DNA from: JAPWJZ01 sp041287865
Lineage (GTDB): Bacteria; Pseudomonadota; Alphaproteobacteria; Micavibrionales; UBA2020
DNA length: 64,000 bases
Assembly: GCA_041287865.1 (NCBI GenBank)
Contig: JBGGMV010000016.1
Coordinates: forward strand, 1 to 64,000
Reading direction: 5' to 3'
The position numbers were made by a program, and so were the translations under genes. The notes under the pieces are model-generated. The model ran no database searches. It saw nothing but the letters and a program-made list of their open reading frames with translations, and was not told the origin of the DNA. This document shows, in pieces, positions 1-8,990 of the stretch (position 1 is its first letter; each line of letters opens with the position of its first letter).

Positions 1-1
1 G

Positions 2-451
2 GCCGACAACATCGCGCCGATGTTCGAAAAAGAATATTCGCACTTCTTCAATCATGTAGCCGCCAAGGCCGACAAGAAGCCGCAACAGAAAACCCCGATC
101 ATCCTGCACGCCATGACGCTGGCCGGACAGAACGGCGACGGCGCGTATAATCCGGTTAAAGAATTGCGCCTGCCGATCGTGACGAAGTTCACCAACTTCT
201 CGACGGATGACATCAAGGACATGCCGGGCTACATCAAGCTGCACGAAATGTGCCGCGACATGGATATCGCCATCAAGCTGATCGGCCTAACCGCCGACGA
301 AGCGCGTGGCAGCATGATGCCCCCCATCCTGACGCTGGATGCGACAAAGTCGTATACCGAAGGCGCGATGGAAAACGCACACCTCTACCCGAACCTGCCG
401 CCCAAGAAGGTCGAATTCGACCGTAAATCAGGCCGCGATTTCAGTATGTAA
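2..451 (+). CDS. Partial hypothetical protein (3' end of gene)
   Basis: The frame is open to the left edge of the window, so only the C-terminal 149 or so residues are seen and the true start lies outside. I do not recognise the family. The visible part is soluble, with no membrane segment or signal peptide, and has a charged, lysine-rich C-terminus. A methionine at position 20 could be mistaken for a start, but no ribosome binding site precedes it and the frame stays open upstream. A strong intrinsic terminator begins about 50 bases after the stop, so this is the last gene of its transcript. It is convergent with dnaN. Confidence 0.6.
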   Translation, partial: ADNIAPMFEKEYSHFFNHVAAKADKKPQQKTPIILHAMTLAGQNGDGAYNPVKELRLPIVTKFTNFSTDDIKDMPGYIKLHEMCRDMDIAIKLIGLTADEARGSMMPPILTLDATKSYTEGAMENAHLYPNLPPKKVEFDRKSGRDFSM

Positions 452-500
452 GCAACGCACTTTATGCGCAAAACTTATTGATACTTTGCACAAAGAAAAA

Positions 501-529
501 GGGCGGGAATTTCATCCCGCCCTTTTTTT
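501..529 (+). terminator. Rho-independent terminator
   Basis: An 8-bp perfect stem, GGGCGGGA at 501-508 and TCCCGCCC at 515-522, has a 6-nt loop and is followed by seven T at 523-529. It ends the plus-strand gene that enters from the left edge. It lies just beyond the 3' end of convergent dnaN, but the poly-T is only on the plus strand. Confidence 0.9.
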
Positions 530-544
530 ATTCTAAAAGTCTAA

Positions 545-1660
545 TCAGACGCGCATCGGCATCAAGACGTAGAGCGACGAGGTGTCAGCCACATCCTGGA
601 TGATAGTAGGCGATGCGGGATCGGACAGCGAAATGCGGCAGCCTTCGCCTTCGATCTGGCGCGTGACGTCCATCAGGTAGGCGGAATTGAAGCCGATTTC
701 CATCGCGCCGTTGAAGCGCACTTCGATCTCTTCGGAGGCCGAGCCGCTGTCGGGCGAATTGGCCGACAGCGTCATGGTTTTGCCGTTCAGCGTCAGCTTC
801 ACAGCGCGCGATTTCTCGCTCGAGATGGTCGACACGCGGTCGACGGCGGAGGCGAAAACGGCAGGGTTTACTTCGAGGAACTTGTCGTTGTTCTTCGGGA
901 TCACGCGTTCGTAATCGGGGAAAGTGCCGTCGATCAGCTTGGTGGTGAGCGTGATATGGTCGAAGGAGAAACGCAGTTTGTTGTCGGTGAGACCCAAACC
1001 AATCGTATCGCCGGCTTCGTCGATCAGCTTGCGGATCTCGTTGATCGCCTTGCGCGGGATGATGATGCCGGGCATGTCTTTTGCGCCGTCGGGCAGCGGC
1101 ATTTCAAAGCGCGCCAGGCGGTGGCCATCGGTTGCCACAGCGCGCAAGACTTGCACGCCGTCGCTCTCTGCTGCATGCAGATAGATGCCGTTCAGGTAAT
1201 AGCGCGTTTCCTCGTTCGAGATCGCAAAGCGCGTGCGGTCGATGAGGGTGCGGAGGTCAGCTGCAGGTACCGAGAAGTTGTAGCTGAATTTATCCGATGA
1301 ACCCATCTTGGGGAAGTCTTCGGTGGGCAGGCAGCCGAGGCGGAAGGTGGATTTGCCGGCCTTGACGGTGAGCGTCGTATCGCTGGCTGCGGCGATTTCA
1401 ATGGAGGAAGCATCCGGCAGCTTGCGCACGATGTCGTAGAGCGTATGCGCGGGCACGGTGGTGGCGCCCGGCGTGGCGGCCTTGGCGGCCACTGAATCGA
1501 CGATTTCGAGATCCATGTCGGTGGTGGTGAGCGACAGGCTGTCTTTTTCGGCGCGCAGCAGCACGTTGGCCAGAATTGGAATGGTGTTCCGGCGCTCGAC
1601 CACGCTATGGACGTGGTTGAGTGAGCGAAGCAGATCTGCGCGATCGATCGTGAATTTCAT
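545..1660 (-). CDS. dnaN: DNA polymerase III beta subunit (sliding clamp)
   Basis: This 371-residue protein is the ring-shaped processivity clamp that tethers DNA polymerase III to DNA. The N-terminus (MKFTIDRADLLRSLNHVHSV) and the C-terminal MPMRV are typical of DnaN, and the length matches the three-domain bacterial clamp. The start ATG at 1660 gives the usual N-terminus. dnaA and recF, frequent dnaN neighbours in other groups, are not beside it. The gene lies about 26 kb from the origin proposed near hemE, which is common in Alphaproteobacteria, where oriC and dnaN are separated. Confidence 0.97.
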   Translation of the reverse strand: MKFTIDRADLLRSLNHVHSVVERRNTIPILANVLLRAEKDSLSLTTTDMDLEIVDSVAAKAATPGATTVPAHTLYDIVRKLPDASSIEIAAASDTTLTVKAGKSTFRLGCLPTEDFPKMGSSDKFSYNFSVPAADLRTLIDRTRFAISNEETRYYLNGIYLHAAESDGVQVLRAVATDGHRLARFEMPLPDGAKDMPGIIIPRKAINEIRKLIDEAGDTIGLGLTDNKLRFSFDHITLTTKLIDGTFPDYERVIPKNNDKFLEVNPAVFASAVDRVSTISSEKSRAVKLTLNGKTMTLSANSPDSGSASEEIEVRFNGAMEIGFNSAYLMDVTRQIEGEGCRISLSDPASPTIIQDVADTSSLYVLMPMRV

Positions 1661-1810
1661 GATGAACCACCCGTTTGATGTCGATGTGCGACAATATATA
1701 TGCGATGGCTTAAATTATAGCAACGGCGAAGTGGGAAAACTAGCGGTTTTACTGCTGTTTTCAGCGATTCCCGCCACTTCGAGCGGCGGCGCTTCTGCGG
1801 TTTATTATGG

Positions 1811-2701
1811 TTACCTTTTTGCCGTTTTGCGAAGCTTGTAAAGGCCTGGATCGGCCAGTAGCGGCTTAAGGCTGCGCAAGAAAATTCCTGCCCAGTTTTT
1901 CGCCTTTTTCGGTGTGTTCACAAGGTCCTGACGGAACTCTACAATCACGTAAGGCAGCCCGCGGCTTTCGGCATGGGTGCTGACGGTGTTCTTGGTGAAG
2001 TTCTCGGATTTCAGGGAATAGGGCTCGTTCTCGCCGACTTTCAGCCCCGGGTTGTCGCGGCGCAGGCGGGAGATCAGCGCCAGCGCCAGTTCTTCTTCCT
2101 TGTTCCAGAGGATGCCCAGCTGCCAGGGGCGGCGCTGGCCGTCCATTTTCGGGGTAAAGCTGTGGATGGAGAGCAGGACAGGCGCGATGCCGCGTTCCAG
2201 ATAGCGGCGGAGCGTGAGGTCCACCTGCCGGTGATAGGGCCAGAAAATCTCGTCAAGACGCTGGGTTTTCTCTGTCGGCGTCAGCGCGACATTGCCGGGA
2301 ATCTTCACTTTATCCGATACTTCGCGCATGCATTCGTCGCTGTCATGGCCGCGGTTGAGGTCGGTGACAAGGCGCGAATAACCGGAAATGATGGCAGGCG
2401 CATCGAGCGCTTTCGAGAGGTGCAAGCCTATTTCTTCCGTACCCGGGTCCCAGGCGATGTGTTTCTTCAAGGTGGCCGCCGACAGGCCCAGCGTGCCCAG
2501 CGCCTTGGGGATGCGGTTGCTGGCATGGTCGCAGACGATCACGCATTTGCCGGCGCCGCGCGCGTTTTCGACGCGCACCGTGGGCGGTTCGTCCTTTGCA
2601 AGGACGTGCAGCAGGGGCTTACGCGACACAGGCACCAGGGGCTGTTTCGCTTTTGTCTTCTTTTTGGCAGCTGGTTTTTTAAGGATGGTCTTTTTCTTCA
2701 T
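1811..2701 (-). CDS. N-formylglutamate amidohydrolase family protein
   Basis: The protein has 296 residues. After a 40-residue lysine/alanine-rich tail, the body begins with a CDHASNRIP motif near residue 57 and contains HIAWDPG, DLNRGHDSDE and LLSIHSFTP. These are hallmarks of the N-formylglutamate amidohydrolase (FGase) family of zinc-dependent amidases. True HutG-type enzymes release glutamate in histidine breakdown, but no hut genes are present here. The gene starts 7 bases after the rodA stop, so it is probably the last gene of the mre/mrd operon. Its substrate is unknown; an envelope-related amidase role is conceivable from position alone. The basic N-terminal tail is unusual and could be a nucleic-acid or membrane contact. 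Confidence 0.8.
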   Translation of the reverse strand: MKKKTILKKPAAKKKTKAKQPLVPVSRKPLLHVLAKDEPPTVRVENARGAGKCVIVCDHASNRIPKALGTLGLSAATLKKHIAWDPGTEEIGLHLSKALDAPAIISGYSRLVTDLNRGHDSDECMREVSDKVKIPGNVALTPTEKTQRLDEIFWPYHRQVDLTLRRYLERGIAPVLLSIHSFTPKMDGQRRPWQLGILWNKEEELALALISRLRRDNPGLKVGENEPYSLKSENFTKNTVSTHAESRGLPYVIVEFRQDLVNTPKKAKNWAGIFLRSLKPLLADPGLYKLRKTAKR

Positions 2702-2708
2702 CGCCGTA

Positions 2709-3845
2709 TCAAGCCATATCGAGCCCGCGCCTTGTCACTTTCACGTCGCGGTGCACATGGGCGGACATCAAGAGGCCGAAGCCGAAAAGCACCGAGAGCA
2801 TCGCCGTGCCGCCGTAGGAAATCATGGGCAGGGGAACCCCCACGACCGGCAAAAGCCCCATGACCATACCCACATTGATGAAAATATAAAGCGAAAAGTT
2901 GATGATGATCCCCGCCGCCAGCAGGCGCGAAAACTGGTTTTTGCAGTTGAAGGCCATAAAATAGCCATAAACGATGATGAGGATAAAGAGCGACAGGAGC
3001 GCAAGACCGCCCACCAGCCCCCATTCCTCGGTAAAAAGCGTGAAGATGAAGTCGGTCTGCTTTTCGGGCAGAAAGTTCAGGTGACTCTGCGTGCCATGCA
3101 GGAAGCCCTTGCCCATGATGCCGCCCGAGCCCAGCGCGATTTTCGACTGCGTGATGTGATAGCCTGCGCCCAGAGGGTCGCTTTCGGGGTCGAGGAAGGT
3201 CAGGACCCTTTGCCGCTGGTAATCGTGCATCAGGTGCCAGGCGATGGGCAACATGGCCATCGCGCCCGCCGCCACGACGGCAAACATCCAGTAACTGACG
3301 CCCGAGATAAAGAACATCGCGCCGGCGGAGGCCAAAATCATGATGGCCGTGCCAAGGTCGGGCTGCAGCATGACCAGCGCAACAGGTAAGCCTATAATCC
3401 CGAGCGGCGCGATCAGGTAGAGCGGGTTTTTGACGTCCTGCGAGGTTGCGCCGTTGAAGAACCGCGCCAGCGCCAGCACGACGGCGATCTTCATCAGCTC
3501 CGACGGCTGCACTTTCAGGAACCCAAGGTCGATCCAGCGCGTGGCACCCATGCTGGTATGGCCTTTGATATCGACATAGACCAGCAGTATCGTGACAACA
3601 CCAAAAATAGGATAGGCAAGCCGCATCCAGATGCGGATATCGATCAGCGCGACAATCAGCAACCCGCCCATGCCGATGGCAAAACGCACCATCTGCGGCG
3701 CGCACCATGTTTCGATGTTCCCGGACGCCGCCGAGTAAAGGGACAGGAAACCGATCGAAGCCACCAGCGTGATCAGCAGCAGGAAGGGCCAGCTGATCGC
3801 CGCGAATTTATCGGGAAGCGAGAGGTTATCGCCGCGCAAACTCAT
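2709..3845 (-). CDS. rodA: Rod-shape peptidoglycan polymerase RodA
   Basis: RodA is the SEDS-family glycosyltransferase that polymerises peptidoglycan from lipid II during cell elongation, working with PBP2. The 378-residue protein has about ten hydrophobic segments. It shows family signatures including the QPDLGTA motif in the middle and a C-terminal GVPLPMISYGG stretch. Its ATG overlaps the mrdA stop by 4 bases (ATGA), so the two are translationally coupled. FtsW is the related septal protein, but the neighbouring mreBCD and mrdA genes favour RodA. Confidence 0.95.
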   Translation of the reverse strand: MSLRGDNLSLPDKFAAISWPFLLLITLVASIGFLSLYSAASGNIETWCAPQMVRFAIGMGGLLIVALIDIRIWMRLAYPIFGVVTILLVYVDIKGHTSMGATRWIDLGFLKVQPSELMKIAVVLALARFFNGATSQDVKNPLYLIAPLGIIGLPVALVMLQPDLGTAIMILASAGAMFFISGVSYWMFAVVAAGAMAMLPIAWHLMHDYQRQRVLTFLDPESDPLGAGYHITQSKIALGSGGIMGKGFLHGTQSHLNFLPEKQTDFIFTLFTEEWGLVGGLALLSLFILIIVYGYFMAFNCKNQFSRLLAAGIIINFSLYIFINVGMVMGLLPVVGVPLPMISYGGTAMLSVLFGFGLLMSAHVHRDVKVTRRGLDMA

Positions 3846-5770
3846 CTCTTCCTGCCTTTCTTCTTGCCTTTTGGGGCAACTGCCGCCGCTGCCGCAGGGG
3901 CCAGCGCCGCAGCCTTGCGGGCTTCTTCCGCTTCGGCCTCGTCAACGGTGCGGATGCGCTGCGGGTCGCGCATGAGCGTGGCGGCAAGGATATCGCGGGC
4001 GATGGGCGCGGCGGCTTTCGATCCGCCGACGCCGTGTTCGACCACCACAGCCGTCACGTAACGGGGCTTGTCGACCGGTGAATAGCCGACGAAAAGCGCA
4101 TGGTGGCGGAATTTCCAGGCGAGGTTTTCGTTCTTCACCCCCGCCGCGCGCATCGCGGCGGTGATGCGCCGCACCTGCGCCGTACCGGTCTTGCCGCCCA
4201 TCGACATGCCCTCGCGCGTCATGCGCGCGCCATGGGCCGTGCCGCGCTCGCTGTTGACCACCGCCGACATGCCCTTCATGACGATATCCAGATGTCCCTG
4301 CGGGATGCCGAGGCTGTTCCACGTGGGTATCAGGTTGCCCACATCCTCGATCGAGCGCACGAGAATGGGCCTTACATCCTTGCCGCCGTTGACCATGCGG
4401 GCCGTCATCGTCGCCAGCTGCAGCGGCGTTGACAGCATATAACCCTGCCCGATGGCGCTGTTGAGCGTCTCGCCCTGATGCCAGGGTTCCTTGTAGCGTT
4501 TCATCTTCCATGCCTTGTCGGGCACCACGCCGGCGGCTTCGCCCGGCACGTCAAAGTCCATTTTCTGGCCAAGGCCCAGCCGCCGCGCCATGGCCGCGAT
4601 GGCATCGACGCCGATCTTGCGGCCTGTGTCGTAGAAATAGGTGTCGCAAGACTGCTGGATCGCCGCCACCATATCGACGGAGCCGTGGCCCGCCGGCCGC
4701 CAGCAGTGGAATTTATCGCGGCCCATCATGTAGTGGCCGGGGCAATAGACGCGCGCGTAAGGCGATATGCCTTCTTTGAGCGCGGCCAGCGCCGTCACCA
4801 TTTTGAATGTCGAGCCGGGCGGATACTGGCCGGCGATGGCCTTGTTGGTGATGGGGCGCGTTTCATCGGCCAGCAATTCTTCCCAGATATCAGCAGGAAT
4901 GCCACGGCTGAAAAGGTTCGGATCGAACGAAGGGTATGAGCAGAGCGCATAAACCTCGCCCGAATTCGCGTCCATCACGACGGCGGAAGCGCTGCGTTCG
5001 CGCGCCAGCATTTCCTGACATTGCATCTGCAGGTCAGCGTCAAGCGTGAGTGTGAGACGATGGCCTTTTTTCGGTTCTTCGCGCGACAGGTCGCGGATGG
5101 CGCGGCCCACCACGTTGACTTCCTCGCGGATCTGCCCCGCCTGTCCCCGCAGCGTCATGTCGAATTTTTTCTCGACGCCCGATTTGCCGATCCGGAAGCC
5201 CGGCAACATCATGACGGGATCGTCCGTCATTTCGGCTTCGCTGACACGGCCGACATAGCCGATGATATGGGCGGTCGCGGTATTGAGCGGGTATGACCTG
5301 ATCTCGCCTTCCTCGGTCGAAACACCGGGCAGGTCGGGCAGGTTCTGTTCGACCATCGCCATATCTTCCCATGTCAGGTTTTCTTTGACGAGGATGGGGG
5401 TGAAGGGGCGGTTCTTGCCGATGGCGGCCAGCACTTCGTCCTTGTCGGCTTCGGTGACGGGGATGATTTTCGAGAGTTTTTCCAGCGTCTCCTCGACGCT
5501 GTCGGTCTGCTCGGAAATTAAATAGGTGCGGAAGTTCTGTGTGTTGATAGCAAGCGGCACGCCGAAACGATCCATGATCTCGCCACGGCCTGCAGGCACG
5601 AGGCGCAGCGAAATGCGGTTCTTGTCCGACAGCGTCTGGAATTTTTCCTGCTGGAAAATCTGCAGGTAGCCAAGGCGGCCGATCAGCACGCCGAACAAGG
5701 CACCTTGCGCCGCGCCCACGATAATGGTGCGGCGGGAGAATTCCTTGTATCTCTCCATGTCGCGGTTCAT
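3842..5770 (-). CDS. mrdA: Penicillin-binding protein 2 (elongation transpeptidase)
   Basis: This class B penicillin-binding protein of 642 residues crosslinks peptidoglycan in the lateral wall. It has an N-terminal membrane anchor at about residues 15-38 and then a PBP dimerisation domain. The transpeptidase domain has the active-site STFK (Ser320, Lys323), the SCD motif at 374-376 and a KTGTAQ motif in the C-terminal third. The tail is alanine/proline and lysine rich, ending in KGKKKGRKR. It lies 9 bases after mreD and overlaps rodA, matching the usual mreBCD-mrdA-rodA order. Confidence 0.96.
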   Translation of the reverse strand: MNRDMERYKEFSRRTIIVGAAQGALFGVLIGRLGYLQIFQQEKFQTLSDKNRISLRLVPAGRGEIMDRFGVPLAINTQNFRTYLISEQTDSVEETLEKLSKIIPVTEADKDEVLAAIGKNRPFTPILVKENLTWEDMAMVEQNLPDLPGVSTEEGEIRSYPLNTATAHIIGYVGRVSEAEMTDDPVMMLPGFRIGKSGVEKKFDMTLRGQAGQIREEVNVVGRAIRDLSREEPKKGHRLTLTLDADLQMQCQEMLARERSASAVVMDANSGEVYALCSYPSFDPNLFSRGIPADIWEELLADETRPITNKAIAGQYPPGSTFKMVTALAALKEGISPYARVYCPGHYMMGRDKFHCWRPAGHGSVDMVAAIQQSCDTYFYDTGRKIGVDAIAAMARRLGLGQKMDFDVPGEAAGVVPDKAWKMKRYKEPWHQGETLNSAIGQGYMLSTPLQLATMTARMVNGGKDVRPILVRSIEDVGNLIPTWNSLGIPQGHLDIVMKGMSAVVNSERGTAHGARMTREGMSMGGKTGTAQVRRITAAMRAAGVKNENLAWKFRHHALFVGYSPVDKPRYVTAVVVEHGVGGSKAAAPIARDILAATLMRDPQRIRTVDEAEAEEARKAAALAPAAAAAVAPKGKKKGRKR

Positions 5771-5779
5771 GGGGGAATA

Positions 5780-6319
5780 CTACAGCGAGGACCGGCCATC
5801 AGCCAGCATCTTGTTGAAGGCGGAAAGCGGCATGACGACCAGCGGGAAGACCGCCGCCGTCATCAGGGCGCTCATGATGCAGTCGCGGATAGAAACCGGC
5901 TGCAGGTTGAAAAGAGAAACGAGGGCCCATTGCAGTGCCGCAGCACCCGCCGCCACCAGCGCAAGGCCCATCCACATCACAAGGAAGGGCTGGCCGAGCA
6001 GGAATTTCCGCTGCCGCTGTGTCACCCACTGGACGATCAGCAGCGTCAGGGCGTTCAGGGCCAGCGGCCCGCCGGTCATCAGGTCAAAGGCAAGGCCGAC
6101 GATAAAGGTCGCAGCCGGCGACAGTGTCTGCGGCCGCATGATCGCCCAGTAATAAACGGCAATCAGCATGAAGGAGGGGCGGATCGTACCGAAATCGGCA
6201 AATTTGAAGGGAAAGGTGGAGAGCAATAACAGCGCGAAAATGACCGCCAAGGTCAGCGCCCAGCGCCCCAGCATGGAGAGGATCGGCTCTTCCCAGCCTT
6301 CATCTGCCTTGAACGTCAT
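5780..6319 (-). CDS. mreD: Rod-shape determining protein MreD
   Basis: This small polytopic membrane protein of 179 residues has about five hydrophobic segments, as expected for MreD, which bridges MreC and the cytoplasmic MreB filament. Its sequence is weakly conserved, so identification leans on length, topology and position between mreC (12 bases upstream) and mrdA (9 bases downstream). The motif RPSFMLIAVYYWAIMRP near residue 47 resembles the conserved N-terminal part of MreD. Confidence 0.9.
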   Translation of the reverse strand: MTFKADEGWEEPILSMLGRWALTLAVIFALLLLSTFPFKFADFGTIRPSFMLIAVYYWAIMRPQTLSPAATFIVGLAFDLMTGGPLALNALTLLIVQWVTQRQRKFLLGQPFLVMWMGLALVAAGAAALQWALVSLFNLQPVSIRDCIMSALMTAAVFPLVVMPLSAFNKMLADGRSSL

Positions 6320-6331
6320 GGAGATGCCCCT

Positions 6332-7225
6332 TTAGTGGTTTTTGGGGCGTTTTACCGGCAGGGGCGTAATTTCGCCGGTCATAAGCCCCTGATCCACATC
6401 GGCATTGATGACCTGCACGTGGGAAACCTTGCCGATATCGGCAAGCGGCTGGACGTATACGCCATCCGGCCCTGCCTCGACGATTGTGCCGATCGGTATA
6501 TCGGGGGGCAGCTGTCCGCCGTCACCCGAGGTGACGATGCGCTGCCCGACGGAAAGGCCGCTGTCGATAGGCAGGCGTTCAAGCTTCAGCAAATCCGTGT
6601 TTTTACCGGCTAAAATCGCTTTGGTACGGGTGTTCTGGACAACCACCGGAATGCGGGAGTTAAGGTCGGTCACCAGCAGCACGCGCGACGATCTCTGGCC
6701 CGCTTCGGTAATCCGGCCAATCAGGCCGCGGCCCGACATCACGGCATTGCCCTTGGCGATGCGGTCCTGCAAGCCCACGGGCAGCAGCACGCTTTTTACG
6801 AAGGCACCGCCGGGATCGGACACCACGCGCGTGGTGACGAAGGCGAGCGCCGGATCGGTCTTCACATTCAGCAGGTCTTTCAGGGACTTGTTCTCGGCCT
6901 GATACTTCAGCGCGGATTCATACCATTGCAGCAGGCGTTCGTTTTCGGCCTTCAGGCGGATGTTTTCGGCCTTGAGGGCGCGGAGCGTTTTCACTCCATC
7001 GAAGGATTCCGACATGGTGACGAAGGGCTCGGAAATAGCGGACATCAGCGGCGCCATGGTATCGGTCATGGCGATGCGCACACGCTCCACCGGAAACAGG
7101 TCAAGGCGGTGGGCGGCCATCAGGGTCAGGCAGAGCAAAATCAGGACAGCCGGGGTCGCCCTGACGGTAAGGCTCCGGAGGGAGATTGACTGGAGGATTG
7201 AATGTGCCGGTCGGCGGGATACCAC
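6332..7225 (-). CDS. mreC: Rod-shape determining protein MreC
   Basis: MreC is a bitopic periplasmic scaffold of the elongasome. The 297-residue protein has a membrane anchor at about residues 24-42. A coiled coil follows at about 80-118, with the repeated RLKAENERL pattern, and then the beta-rich MreC domain. The start is GTG at 7225. Unlike the tight spacing of the other genes here, 200 bases separate it from the end of mreB, so mreC may have its own promoter or an RNA processing site there. Confidence 0.94.
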   Translation of the reverse strand: MVSRRPAHSILQSISLRSLTVRATPAVLILLCLTLMAAHRLDLFPVERVRIAMTDTMAPLMSAISEPFVTMSESFDGVKTLRALKAENIRLKAENERLLQWYESALKYQAENKSLKDLLNVKTDPALAFVTTRVVSDPGGAFVKSVLLPVGLQDRIAKGNAVMSGRGLIGRITEAGQRSSRVLLVTDLNSRIPVVVQNTRTKAILAGKNTDLLKLERLPIDSGLSVGQRIVTSGDGGQLPPDIPIGTIVEAGPDGVYVQPLADIGKVSHVQVINADVDQGLMTGEITPLPVKRPKNH

Positions 7226-7425
7226 GTGCTCTCTAGCCCTAAAAATTACGTATCCCCATTATAGCAAAAATAGCTTAATAAATGCAAAGCGACTTTCAAA
7301 ACAAGTTGCTGAAAATGCTGGTCTTCCGGCTTATGGAGAGCGAAAATTCCGCTCTTATCAAATTACCATAAATTTTATACAGAGGGGGAAAGCTCAAGCG
7401 CCATGGGCTGTTAGCTGATGCCGGC

Positions 7426-8466
7426 TTAGTACATGCTGATAAGAACGCCCTGCAGCTTCTTCATGTTTTCGAGCGCCTGTCCGGTGCCGAGGGCAACGCA
7501 GGACAGGGGGTCGTCGGCCACGGTCACGGCAAGGCCGGTGGCGTAGCGGAGCACATAGTCCAGATTCGACAGGAGCGAGCCGCCGCCGGTCATGACGATG
7601 CCGCGGTCAACAATGTCAGCCGCCAGTTCGGGGGCGGTATGTTCCAGCGCACCCTTGACCGCGTCAATGATCGCGCCGACGGGTTCGGCCAAAGCCTCTG
7701 CCACCTGGCGTTCGGAAATAACGAGTTCTTTCGGCACGCCGTTCATCAGGTCGCGGCCCTTGATTTCCATCAGGCGGCCTTCGCCGTCTTCGGGCGGGCA
7801 GGCGGAGCCGATTTCTTTCTTGATGCGTTCCGCCGTCGATTCACCGATCAGCAGGTTATGCGTGCGGCGGATGTAGTTGATGATGGCTTCGTCCATCTTG
7901 TCGCCACCGACACGGACGGAGCGCGAATAGACGATGCCGCCCAGCGAAATCACGGCGACTTCCGTCGTGCCGCCGCCGATATCGACGACCATCGATCCGG
8001 TGGGTTCGGTGACGGGCAGGCCGGCGCCGATGGCGGCAGCCATAGGTTCTTCGATCAGTGCAACTTTGCGTGCGCCTGCTGATTCAGCAGATTCTTGAAT
8101 CGCGCGGCGTTCAACGGCAGTGGAGCCGGAGGGCACGCAGATCACCATCTGCGGCGAAGCAAACGAACGGCGGTTGTGAACTTTGCGGATGAAGTGCTTG
8201 ATCATTTCCTCGGCGACTTCGAAGTCGGCGATAACACCGTCACGTAAGGGGCGGATAGCCATGATGTTGCCGGGCGTGCGGCCCAGCATCTGCTTTGCCT
8301 CTTCGCCGACAGCGAGGACATGCTTGCGGCCATTGACGATGGTGATGGCGACGACGGACGGTTCGTTCAAAACGATGCCCTGCCCGCGCACATACACAAG
8401 CGTGTTGGCGGTGCCAAGGTCAATCGCCATGTCGGCGGACATCAGTCCGAGCAGCTTTGAAAACAT
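7426..8466 (-). CDS. mreB: Actin-like cell shape protein MreB
   Basis: The 346-residue bacterial actin organises lateral cell-wall synthesis. Phosphate-binding and nucleotide motifs are clear: MAIDLGTANTLVYV at the N-terminus, VVDIGGGTTEVAVI in the middle and IVMTGGGSLL toward the C-terminus. A GGGGAG ribosome binding site lies about 10 bases before the ATG at 8466. Divisome actin FtsA and the chaperone DnaK are distant alternatives, excluded by length and by the mreC-mreD context. Confidence 0.97.
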   Translation of the reverse strand: MFSKLLGLMSADMAIDLGTANTLVYVRGQGIVLNEPSVVAITIVNGRKHVLAVGEEAKQMLGRTPGNIMAIRPLRDGVIADFEVAEEMIKHFIRKVHNRRSFASPQMVICVPSGSTAVERRAIQESAESAGARKVALIEEPMAAAIGAGLPVTEPTGSMVVDIGGGTTEVAVISLGGIVYSRSVRVGGDKMDEAIINYIRRTHNLLIGESTAERIKKEIGSACPPEDGEGRLMEIKGRDLMNGVPKELVISERQVAEALAEPVGAIIDAVKGALEHTAPELAADIVDRGIVMTGGGSLLSNLDYVLRYATGLAVTVADDPLSCVALGTGQALENMKKLQGVLISMY

Positions 8467-8519
8467 CCGGTCTTAACTCCCCTTCCCCATAGTTTTAAGC
8501 GGGAGATGCTAAAGAACGA

Positions 8520-8657
8520 TTACTGCTTGGCCTTCATGCGCGGGTTTTCTTTATTGATGACGTAAAAACGCATCTTGCCCTTGCCGTCGCGGCGGCGGAC
8601 GATCTTGTTGTTTTTGTCGCGCTTTTTGAGCGACTTGAGAGACGAGGTCTTTTTCAT
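8520..8657 (-). CDS. rpmJ: 50S ribosomal protein L36
   Basis: The internal start at 8657 gives 45 residues: MKKTSSLKSLKKRDK at the start and VINKENPRMKAKQ at the end. This is the zinc-free (cysteine-less) form of L36. Usual family length is about 41; the extra residues form a short insertion (DGKGKMR) between the RRR stretch and the FYVINK strand. A longer frame reaching 8705 exists, but its extra N-terminus does not resemble L36. The gene lies 53 bases upstream of mreB and could be cotranscribed with it. Confidence 0.88.
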   Translation of the reverse strand: MKKTSSLKSLKKRDKNNKIVRRRDGKGKMRFYVINKENPRMKAKQ

Positions 8658-8849
8658 GACAGTGATTCCATATTCCGGTTCGGCCATATACGGGCCGCTT
8701 CTCAATTAAGAAGCGCAAACTACTGATATTTTTGCTTTTCGTCAATCATCATCTGCATATTGCACCAAAAAGCCTGAAGGGCGCGGAAGTGCCGATTCCA
8801 CCGCGATTCCCGCCGCACAGCCCTGTTTTCGACCCGCCGATTGCCCCCG

Positions 8850-8920
8850 TTTGAGGGAAATTTGAAACTTTATTAGCCAATTCTATGCTGCGGAGCAGTA
8901 TAATTTTGTTTTCCCTCAAA
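8850..8920. repeat. Nested inverted repeats
   Basis: An 11-bp perfect outer inverted repeat, TTTGAGGGAAA at 8850-8860 and TTTCCCTCAAA at 8910-8920, encloses an 8-bp hairpin: TATGCTGC at 8884-8891, loop GGA, GCAGTATA at 8895-8902, with one G-T pair. The interval is AT rich and noncoding. Function unknown: it could be an RNA structure or a protein-binding site upstream of the promoter-like sequence at 8954. Confidence 0.6.
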
Positions 8921-8953
8921 ATATGATAATTATAAACTTATGACAAAAAAAGC

Positions 8954-8985
8954 TTGCTTTGGGCCCCTATAGCGGGTTATACAAT
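8954..8985 (+). promoter_or_regulatory. Candidate sigma-70 type promoter
   Basis: TTGCTT at 8954-8959 and TATACA at 8978-8983 are 18 bases apart; an overlapping TACAAT at 8980-8985 is a better -10 but with a 20-base spacer. Transcription would start near 8991 and run through the structured region to the terminator at 9133-9157, or on into the glycosyltransferase operon. The -35 is only a moderate match. Confidence 0.45.
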
Positions 8986-8990
8986 GCGTG

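Noticed and set aside
1973..2863. 296-codon plus-strand frame opposite the formylglutamate amidohydrolase-like gene.
   Set aside because: The minus-strand protein has clear family motifs; the plus-strand product resembles nothing and crosses into rodA.
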